From Thermoanaerobaculum aquaticum (GTDB lineage Bacteria > Acidobacteriota > Thermoanaerobaculia > Thermoanaerobaculales > Thermoanaerobaculaceae): a stretch of 54,427 nucleotides of DNA. A model generated the notes under the pieces. That model ran no database searches, was not told where the DNA came from, and saw nothing but the letters and a program-made list of their open reading frames with translations. The stretch's first letter is position 1, and the number at the start of each line of letters is the position of its first letter. Made by a program: the position numbers and the translations under genes. This document shows positions 45,162 through 51,510 of the stretch, one piece after another. The stretch covers positions 1 through 54,427 of the forward strand of contig NZ_JMFG01000010.1 of the NCBI RefSeq assembly GCF_000687145.1, read 5' to 3'.

Positions 45162-47261
45162 TTACTCCTCTTCCTCCTCTTCCGCAGCCACCGCCCCCGC
45201 GGCAGCAATGATCTTTTCCTGCAGTTGCTTGGGCACCTCGTCGTAGTGGGAAAACTCCATGTGGAAATCGCCGCGCCCGCCGGTGATGGAGCGGAGGGTC
45301 TGGGAGTAGGTGAGCATTTCCGCCAGAGGTACCTGGGCCTTCACCACCGTTTGCCCGTCCGAAGGCTCCATCCCCTGCACCCGACCCCGGCGGGAGTTGA
45401 GGTCGCCCATGACGTCGCCCAGGAACTCATCGGGGGTGGTGATCTCCACCTGCATGACCGGTTCCAAAAGCGTGGGGCCGGCCAGCTTCACCGCTTCCCG
45501 GAAGGCCTTGCGGCCGCAAATCTGGAACGCCATGTCCGAGGAGTCCACCGGGTGTTCTTTTCCGTCCAGCAACACCACCCGGAAGTCCACCACCGGGTAA
45601 CCGGCGAGGGGACCGGTTTGCGCCGCATGCTGGATGCCCTTGTCCACCGAGGGGCGGTAGTTTTGCGAGATGGCACCGCCAAAGATCTTGTCCACGAACT
45701 CGTAGCCAGACCCCCGGGGCAGAGGCTCCAGGCGGATCTTGGCTTCGGCAAATTGCCCGTGGCCGCCAGTTTGCTTCTTGTGCCGGGTGGTGACTTCGGC
45801 GGTCTTGGTGATGGTTTCCCGGTAGGGCACCTTGGGCGGCTGGAGGGTGACTTCCACCTTGTAGCGCTTGGAAAGGCGGGCCACCGCAATTTCCACGTGC
45901 AGTTGTGCCGAACCGGAAAGCAACAGCTCTTTGGTTTGGGGGTCGCGGGAAACCTGCAGGGAGGGGTCCTCGTCCTGGATCTTGGCCAGGGCCCCGGCAA
46001 TCTTGTCCTCGTCACCCTTGGATTTGGGGGTGATGGCAAAGGAAATGGTGGGCTCGGGGATACGCACCGGAGGCACCTTGAGCGCCGATTCCTTGGCCGC
46101 TAGCGTGTCGCCGGTCTTGGTTTCCTTGAGCTTGGCCACTGCGCCAATGTCGCCGGCCACCAGCTTTTCGGTGGGGATGAGCTCTTTGCCTTGAATCCAG
46201 TTCACCGCGCCGAAACGCTCCGCCACATCCCGGGTCTTGTTCTGGTAGGTGCCGTCGGGGTTGAAGCTGCCGAGGTACACGCGCATGAGCGAAATGCGGC
46301 CAGCGTAAGGGTCGGAAATGGTCTTGAACACGTAGGAAAGCGCCGGCTGGTCGAGGGAAGCCGAAAGCGTGACTTCTTGCCCGTCATCCCGGAGGAAGGC
46401 GTTTTCCACCTCAGCGGGCGAAGGCACCAGATCCACCAGGGCATCCAGAAGCGGGGTAATGGCCTGCACGCGGGTGGCGCTGGTGAAAAACACGGGAAAG
46501 ATCTTGCGCTGGCGGAAGGCGGTCTTAAGGCCGGAAGCCAGCTCCTCCGAGCTCAACGTGCCTTCGGCAAAGAACTTTTCCAAAAGCGCCTCGTCCTGCT
46601 CGGCCACCATTTCCAGAAGCGCCGAGCGGGCCGCCTCGGCGGCTTCCGCCACTGACGCCGGAATATCACCCACCGTCACCGTCCCGCTCTCATCGGCGGG
46701 GGAGGTGAGGGCTTTCATGCTAAGAAGGTCCACCACCCCGGAAAAGCCCGCCTCTTCACCAATGGGCACCTGCACCGGCACCACCTCCCGCCCAAAGCGC
46801 TTTTGCAGCTGGGCGAGGGTGCGCTCGGCGGAGGCGCGCTCGCGGTCCATGAGGTTCACCACGAAAAGCACCGGCTTACCGGACTCAGCGCAAACCTTCC
46901 ACATCTTCTCGGTTTGCACTTCCACGCCCGCCACCGCCGAAACGGTGATGAGGGCGGCCTCACAAACCCTCACGCCCTGCAGCGCTTCGGTGAGGAAGAT
47001 GCCGTACCCCGGGGTGTCCACCAGGTTCACCTTGCACCCCTTGTGACGGGCAAAGGCCGCAGCAGCGGCAATGGTGATCTTGCGCTCCACCGCCTCGTCG
47101 TCAAAATCGGTGATGGCTGTGCCCTTGTCCACCTTGCCCAGCTTGGGCGTTTCTTTGGCGCAAAACAGCATGGCCGAAACCAGCGACGTTTTGCCGGTGG
47201 AAGAGTGACCCACGACCGCGACGTTCCGGATGTTTTCAGTGGCAAAAGGTTTTTCCGCCAT
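45162..47261 (-). CDS. fusA2: Elongation factor G-like GTPase (EF-G paralogue)
   Basis: This 699-aa translational GTPase has all EF-G domains but is not the housekeeping copy: the P-loop is GHSSTGKT (18-25) rather than AHIDAGKT, switch I reads RKITI, DTPG is at 82-85, and the guanine motif is NLMD (136-139) in place of NKxD. Domains II-V follow (domain III/IV around KIRLEPLPRGSGYEF and YRPSVDKGIQ; domain V VMQVEITTPDEFLGDVMGDLNSRRGRVQGME). It ends in an acidic tail of six Glu. GGGAGGA precedes ATG 47261. It lies in an operon after purC; no ribosomal or tuf gene is near, except rpsT. Confidence 0.9.
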   Translation of the reverse strand: MAEKPFATENIRNVAVVGHSSTGKTSLVSAMLFCAKETPKLGKVDKGTAITDFDDEAVERKITIAAAAAFARHKGCKVNLVDTPGYGIFLTEALQGVRVCEAALITVSAVAGVEVQTEKMWKVCAESGKPVLFVVNLMDRERASAERTLAQLQKRFGREVVPVQVPIGEEAGFSGVVDLLSMKALTSPADESGTVTVGDIPASVAEAAEAARSALLEMVAEQDEALLEKFFAEGTLSSEELASGLKTAFRQRKIFPVFFTSATRVQAITPLLDALVDLVPSPAEVENAFLRDDGQEVTLSASLDQPALSYVFKTISDPYAGRISLMRVYLGSFNPDGTYQNKTRDVAERFGAVNWIQGKELIPTEKLVAGDIGAVAKLKETKTGDTLAAKESALKVPPVRIPEPTISFAITPKSKGDEDKIAGALAKIQDEDPSLQVSRDPQTKELLLSGSAQLHVEIAVARLSKRYKVEVTLQPPKVPYRETITKTAEVTTRHKKQTGGHGQFAEAKIRLEPLPRGSGYEFVDKIFGGAISQNYRPSVDKGIQHAAQTGPLAGYPVVDFRVVLLDGKEHPVDSSDMAFQICGRKAFREAVKLAGPTLLEPVMQVEITTPDEFLGDVMGDLNSRRGRVQGMEPSDGQTVVKAQVPLAEMLTYSQTLRSITGGRGDFHMEFSHYDEVPKQLQEKIIAAAGAVAAEEEEEE

Positions 47262-47276
47262 CAAATCCTCCCTCTG

Positions 47277-47295
47277 CCAAGGGCTTCACCCTTGG
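47277..47295 (-). other. Hairpin between purC and fusA2
   Basis: CCAAGGG (47277-47283) pairs with CCCTTGG (47289-47295) around a 5-base loop, directly upstream of the fusA2 ribosome site. No T-run follows. Confidence 0.4.
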
Positions 47296-47304
47296 GAATC
47301 GGTT

Positions 47305-48204
47305 TTAGATTCGCAGCACCTGTCCGGTGAGCTTCGCGTAGGCTTCCAAATACCGCGCCCTCGTTCCTTCCACCACTTCTTCCGGCAGCTCCGGTGCCGG
47401 TGGGTTCTTGTCCCAGCCGCAGCCCTCCAAAAAGTCCCGCACGAACTGCTTGTCGTAAGACGGCGGGTTTCCCCCCGGCTGGTAATGCTCCACCGGCCAG
47501 AACCGCGATGAATCCGGGGTGAGCGCCTCATCCGCCCACACCACTTGCCCCTGCTCATCCAGGCCAAACTCAAACTTGGTGTCGGCAATGATGATGCCCC
47601 GCTCCCGGGCGTAGGCGGCTGCCTGCCGGTAAATGGCTAGCGAGAGGTCCCGCAGCTTTTCGGCAAGCTCCCCACCCACCAGCTCCACCATGCGGTCAAA
47701 GCTAATGTTCTGGTCGTGCCCGGTTTCTTCCTTGGTGGCCGGTGTGAAGATGGGGGCTGGAAGCTCGTCCGCCTGGCGGAGGCCGGCGGGCAGGGGAATA
47801 CCGCAGACGCTGCCGGTTTCCCGGTACTCCTTCCAGCCGCTCCCTACCAGGTAGCCCCGCACCACGCATTCCACCGGCACCATGGTGAGTTTCTTAACCA
47901 GCACCGCCCTTCCCGCAAGGGTCTCTTCCCGGGAAAAAGGCTCGCCCAGCTTTTCCCGCTCGGTGGCCAGCAGGTGGTTGGGCACCAGTGGGGCAAAGTG
48001 GGCAAACCAAAAGTTGGAAAGCTGGGTGAGGATGATCCCCTTGCCGGGAATGCCGGGGCTTAAGACCACATCAAAAGCGCTGATGCGGTCGGTGGCCACC
48101 AGCACCAGGTTCCCGTCGGCAGTGCCGTAAATATCCCGCACCTTTCCCTGGCGGAGAAGGTGCGGTTTTAAGGTGCTGGGGGCGCGATAAGGCTCACGCG
48201 CCAT
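47305..48204 (-). CDS. purC: SAICAR synthase PurC
   Basis: PurC joins aspartate to CAIR in purine synthesis. It has 299 aa, the longer form. Visible: QGKVRDIYGT near the N-terminus (ATP-binding), LVATDRISAFDVVLSPGIPGKG, VPVECVVRGYLVGSGWKEY, and IIADTKFEFGLD with WADEALTPDSSRFWP. ATG 48204 overlaps the rpsT stop by 11 bases, so the two are coupled, an unusual partner for a purine gene. Confidence 0.95.
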   Translation of the reverse strand: MAREPYRAPSTLKPHLLRQGKVRDIYGTADGNLVLVATDRISAFDVVLSPGIPGKGIILTQLSNFWFAHFAPLVPNHLLATEREKLGEPFSREETLAGRAVLVKKLTMVPVECVVRGYLVGSGWKEYRETGSVCGIPLPAGLRQADELPAPIFTPATKEETGHDQNISFDRMVELVGGELAEKLRDLSLAIYRQAAAYARERGIIIADTKFEFGLDEQGQVVWADEALTPDSSRFWPVEHYQPGGNPPSYDKQFVRDFLEGCGWDKNPPAPELPEEVVEGTRARYLEAYAKLTGQVLRI

Positions 48205-48484
48205 GGGCAGCTTGGCCCTTCAGCAGGGCTGCCGCTTGCGAAGTCAGGCGCGACTTGAGACGGGCGGCGGTGTTCTTGTGGAAAACACCCTTCCGCACGC
48301 CTACGTCAATCACCGAAACCGTGCGCGGCAAAAGCTCCTTGACGGTCTTCGCCTCGCCGCTGGTGAGCGCTTGCCGCAAGGCCTTGACGGCGTTGCGAAC
48401 CCTGGTCCGTACCGCGCGGTTGCGCAGCCGACGGACCTCGTTTTGCCTCTTTCTCTTCAAACCCGACTTGATCCTTTTAGCCAT
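48194..48484 (-). CDS. rpsT: 30S ribosomal protein S20
   Basis: S20 is a primary 16S rRNA-binding protein. The 96-aa, very basic sequence starts MAKRIKSGLKRKRQNEVRRLRNRAVRTRVR and has the three-helix pattern ending KNTAARLKSRLTSQAAAL. It is placed 12 bases after cpoB and overlaps purC. Confidence 0.95.
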   Translation of the reverse strand: MAKRIKSGLKRKRQNEVRRLRNRAVRTRVRNAVKALRQALTSGEAKTVKELLPRTVSVIDVGVRKGVFHKNTAARLKSRLTSQAAALLKGQAAHGA

Positions 48485-48496
48485 TCCTGCTCCCTC

Positions 48497-49294
48497 TCAC
48501 TTGATTTTCACGCCCAACTTGGCCAGCCGCTCCTTGGCAAGGCTGGCTTCCGGGCTTGCTGGATACTCGAAAACCACGTACTGCAGGTTAATCACCGCCT
48601 GCGACTTGTCGCCCTTTTCCAGGTACGCAAAGCCCTTCTTCAACAGCGCAGCGGCTGCTTTGTCTGAGGTCTTGTAGCTGTTCAAAAGCTGGGTAAAGGT
48701 GTCAATGGCCCTGTCGTAGTCCTTCTTGGAGTAGTGGCACTCGCCGATCCAGTACAGGGCGTTGTCCGAAAGCTCGGTGTCGGGGTAGCGCCGCAGGTAC
48801 TCGGAAAACCCCTGGATGGCCAAATCGTAGTTGCCACGCATGTAATCTTCGTAGGCGCTGTTGTAAAGCTGAGCCGGCTCGGAAGCTGGCGTTCCCAGAG
48901 CGGGCTGTGTTCCCGCAGGCGCCGGTGCGCCAGCGGGAGCCGCTCCCAAAGCCTGGAGCTTTTCCCGTGCGGCAGCCAGCTCCTGGGAGAGCTGCCCCAG
49001 GCGCTGGTTGGTGGACTCTAAAGCCGCCTGCAGGGTTTCCATTTGCTCCCGCAGGGCGCGAATTTCCTGCTGGATATCGGCGTTGGACTTCAAAAGCTGC
49101 GAGGTTTGCTGGCCTATGGTGCGGGAAAGAGCCGCCACGTCTTCCTTGCCGCTCGTGGCCCGGGCCAAATCGTCCACCCGCTTGCCCACATCGGTGATTT
49201 CCCTGTGCAAAAGCTCGATATCCCCGCTGGACACGCAGCCGTAGGCCAAAAAAGAAGCCAGAACCAAAGCGGAAAAGCCCAATTGGTATTTCAT
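48497..49294 (-). CDS. cpoB: Tol-Pal system TPR lipoprotein (CpoB/YbgF-like)
   Basis: CpoB coordinates outer-membrane constriction with PBP1B. The 265-aa protein has a lipobox ending LAYGC (lipidated Cys20, unlike the periplasmic E. coli form), a coiled-coil N-terminal half (residues about 30-115), an Ala/Pro linker, and C-terminal tetratricopeptide repeats (AQLYNSAYEDYMRGNYDLAIQGFSEYLRRYPDTELSDNALYWIGECHY...). ATG 49294 overlaps the pal stop (ATGA). Confidence 0.88.
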   Translation of the reverse strand: MKYQLGFSALVLASFLAYGCVSSGDIELLHREITDVGKRVDDLARATSGKEDVAALSRTIGQQTSQLLKSNADIQQEIRALREQMETLQAALESTNQRLGQLSQELAAAREKLQALGAAPAGAPAPAGTQPALGTPASEPAQLYNSAYEDYMRGNYDLAIQGFSEYLRRYPDTELSDNALYWIGECHYSKKDYDRAIDTFTQLLNSYKTSDKAAAALLKKGFAYLEKGDKSQAVINLQYVVFEYPASPEASLAKERLAKLGVKIK

Positions 49295-49866
49295 TTTCCT
49301 GTCACCACAAAATGAGCCCGGCGGTTTTGCCACCAGCAGCTCTCGTCGTGGCAAGTGGCAAAGGGCCGCTCCTCACCGTAGGAAATGGTGCTGATGCGAT
49401 CGGCAGCCACCCCCAGGGAAACCAGGTAGTCCTTGGCCGCGTTGGCCCGGCGCCAGCCCAGGGCCAGATTGTACTCGTTGGTGTTGCGCTCGTCGCAGTG
49501 CCCCTCGATGAGGATCTTCACCGTGGGGTGCTGCTGCAGCCAACGGGCGTTTTGAGCCAGGAGATCGCGGGCATCGGGGCGCAGCTCGGACTTGTCGGTA
49601 TCGAAGAACACGTCCTTGAGGTAGCCCGCCTTGTTAATGGCCTCCACATCGGCGGGAAGCTCGGAAGCGCTCACCTCGGATTCCGGGAGGGAGGCCGGCT
49701 GCACCGCCGGCTCAGGGGCCACCTCGCGGCTGGGCGCAGGCTCGGCCGCGGGAGCTGCAGCCTGGGACGGACGGCTCACCTCCGGCGCCACCACCGGTTT
49801 TGGCCGGGCGCAGCCAGCCGCCAACGCGAGAACCACAAGCATCCCAACACCCCAGGCTCGGCGCAT
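49291..49866 (-). CDS. pal: Peptidoglycan-associated lipoprotein Pal
   Basis: Pal ties the outer membrane to peptidoglycan and binds TolB. The 191-aa protein has the lipobox LAAGC (Cys19), a Pro/Ala/Glu-rich linker, and an OmpA-like domain: VFFDTDKSELRPDAR, ILIEGHCDERNTNEYNLALGWRRANAAKDYL, ISYGEERP and NRRAHFVV. It opens the leftward operon; tolQRAB are not next to it. The leader is about 15 nt with GGAGGTGG, from TAAGCT at 49893-49888. Confidence 0.95.
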   Translation of the reverse strand: MRRAWGVGMLVVLALAAGCARPKPVVAPEVSRPSQAAAPAAEPAPSREVAPEPAVQPASLPESEVSASELPADVEAINKAGYLKDVFFDTDKSELRPDARDLLAQNARWLQQHPTVKILIEGHCDERNTNEYNLALGWRRANAAKDYLVSLGVAADRISTISYGEERPFATCHDESCWWQNRRAHFVVTGK

Positions 49867-50052
49867 GGGCCACCTCCAAGCTGGGCAAGCTTACACGAAC
49901 TTGCAGGGGGGGACAAGTCGCGGGGTCACCAAAGCTTGGCCCTCCAGCCGGCAGGCTTTGAGCGGCCTCCGGGCGGTGGGGAGGCCAAAACCCGCACCAG
50001 AAATGCCCGCAGTCCGCTCACCTGCGCTACCATGAGGCCGGAGGCGAGGCCG
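49867..50052. promoter_or_regulatory. Divergent regulatory region: pal operon and tryptophanase
   Basis: Minus strand: TAAGCT (49893-49888) serves pal. Plus strand: TACCAT (50028-50033), after TGCGC; the seventh base after the box, 50040, is the first G of GGAGG, giving a 13-nt leader to ATG 50053. This placement rules out the in-frame ATG at 50032, which overlaps the box. I see no TnaC-like leader peptide. Confidence 0.55.
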
Positions 50053-51423
50053 ATGAAAACCATCATTGAGCCTTTCAGGATCAAAGTGGTGGAACCCATC
50101 CGCATGACCACCCGGGAAGAGCGCCAGAGGAAAATCGCCGAAGCCGAGTACAACCCGTTCCGCCTGAAAGCCGAAGACGTGCTCATTGACCTGCTCACCG
50201 ATTCCGGCACCGGCGCCATGTCCACCCACCAGTGGGCCGGGGTCATGGAAGGGGACGAGTCCTACGCTGGAGCCAGGTCTTTTTTTCGTTTCGAAGCTTC
50301 GGTGAAAAGCGTGTTTGGCCACAAGCACGTGATCCCCACCCACCAGGGGCGGGCGTCCGAGCGCTTGTTGTGTGCGGCGGTGGTCAAACCGGGGGATGTG
50401 ATCCCGGGCAACACCCACTTTGACACCACCCGCGCCAACATTGAAGCATCCCATGCGGAAGCGGTGGATTTGCCCATTCCCGAAGCCCGGGATCCCGAAA
50501 ACCTGCACCCCTTCAAGGGCAACATGGATTTGCAAAAGCTCGAGGATTTGCTGAACAAAGAACACCACCGGGTGCCTTTCGTGCTCATCACCGCCACCAA
50601 CAACTCCGGAGGGGGCCAGCCGGTTTCCATGGCCAACCTTCGGGAAGCCAAGAAGGTTTGCGATGCCTTTGGCGTCCCGCTGTTTCTGGATGCCGCCCGC
50701 TTCGCGGAAAACGCCTACTTCATCAAGCTGCGGGAGCCGGGTTATCAGGACAAGACGCCCAGGGAAATTGCCCAGGAGATGTTTTCCTACACCGACGGCG
50801 CGCTCATGAGCATGAAGAAGGACGCCTTTGGCAACATCGGCGGGGTGATTTCTTTGAACTCCGACGCCTGGGCGGAAAAGATCCGCACCCTTCTGATCCT
50901 CACCGAAGGCTTTGTGACCTACGGCGGTCTTGCCGGCCGGGATCTGGAAGCTTTGGCCATTGGCCTGGAGGAAGTGCTGGAGGAAGACTACCTGCGCTAC
51001 CGAATTGCCTCCACAGCCTACGTGGGCCAGCACCTGGACGAGCTCGGTGTGCCGCTTTTGAAGCCCTTTGGCGGCCACGCCATTTACCTGGACGGCCGCC
51101 GCTTTTGCGAGCATTTGCCTGATGAACAGCTCCCAGGCTGGGCTTTGTCGGTGGCCTTGTACGAGCACGCCGGTATCCGCGCCTGCGAAATTGGCAACGT
51201 GATGTTTGGCAAGAAGCTGCCCGATGGCTCCTGGCAGTGGCCGGCTTTGGACCTGGTGCGCCTGGCCATTCCCCGGCGTGTGTACACCCAAAGCCACATG
51301 GACTACGTGGTGGAAGCCATCGGTGAGCTTTACCAGCAGCGCCAAAGCATCCCCGGGTTGGAGTTCGTCTACCGCCCTGACGTCTTGCCTCACTTTTCCG
51401 CGCGTTTCCGGTTGCGGAGCTAG
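50053..51423 (+). CDS. tnaA: Tryptophanase (tryptophan indole-lyase)
   Basis: This PLP enzyme cleaves tryptophan to indole, pyruvate and ammonia. The 456-aa sequence has DLLTDSGTGAMS, IPTHQGRASE, NNSGGGQPVSMAN, LDAARFAENAYF and the PLP lysine in SMKKDAF (Lys256). Tyrosine phenol-lyase is also 456 aa and very similar, but the specificity positions favour tryptophanase: Asp124 (FDTT; Thr in phenol-lyase) and Ile381 (ACEIG; Arg in phenol-lyase). These come from memory of the two families. No aromatic permease is adjacent. Confidence 0.87.
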   Translation: MKTIIEPFRIKVVEPIRMTTREERQRKIAEAEYNPFRLKAEDVLIDLLTDSGTGAMSTHQWAGVMEGDESYAGARSFFRFEASVKSVFGHKHVIPTHQGRASERLLCAAVVKPGDVIPGNTHFDTTRANIEASHAEAVDLPIPEARDPENLHPFKGNMDLQKLEDLLNKEHHRVPFVLITATNNSGGGQPVSMANLREAKKVCDAFGVPLFLDAARFAENAYFIKLREPGYQDKTPREIAQEMFSYTDGALMSMKKDAFGNIGGVISLNSDAWAEKIRTLLILTEGFVTYGGLAGRDLEALAIGLEEVLEEDYLRYRIASTAYVGQHLDELGVPLLKPFGGHAIYLDGRRFCEHLPDEQLPGWALSVALYEHAGIRACEIGNVMFGKKLPDGSWQWPALDLVRLAIPRRVYTQSHMDYVVEAIGELYQQRQSIPGLEFVYRPDVLPHFSARFRLRS

Positions 51424-51443
51424 CGCTGCTTACCGGCTTTGAC

Positions 51444-51458
51444 TAAAATCTTGTCATG
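51444..51458 (+). promoter_or_regulatory. Leaderless promoter of the short ORF before the hybrid kinase
   Basis: TAAAAT (51444-51449), 6 bases, ATG 51456. Same spacing as the other leaderless genes, but this ATG opens a 16-codon ORF, not the kinase. Confidence 0.55.
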
Positions 51459-51506
51459 AGCTTCCACGAGCAATGCGATTTGCGACTCAAATTGCTGGGG
51501 GGGTGA
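51456..51506 (+). CDS. 16-codon upstream ORF (possible coupling peptide)
   Basis: ATG 51456 to TGA 51504-51506 encodes MSFHEQCDLRLKLLGG. It begins exactly at the predicted transcription start. Its last two Gly codons and stop (GGGGGGTGAGGG) form the purine-rich ribosome site of the kinase gene, whose ATG follows 4 bases after the stop. This layout fits translational coupling by termination-reinitiation. There is no homology evidence; it is a prediction from position. Confidence 0.4.
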   Translation: MSFHEQCDLRLKLLGG

Positions 51507-51510
51507 GGGC

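Noticed and set aside
49867-50052. TnaC-type leader peptide before tryptophanase
   Set aside because: The predicted leader is only about 13 nt and no Trp-containing small ORF precedes tnaA.
50053-51423. Tyrosine phenol-lyase identity for the PLP lyase
   Set aside because: Length matches, but Asp124 and Ile381 replace the phenol-lyase Thr and Arg; tryptophanase is favoured, though not proven.
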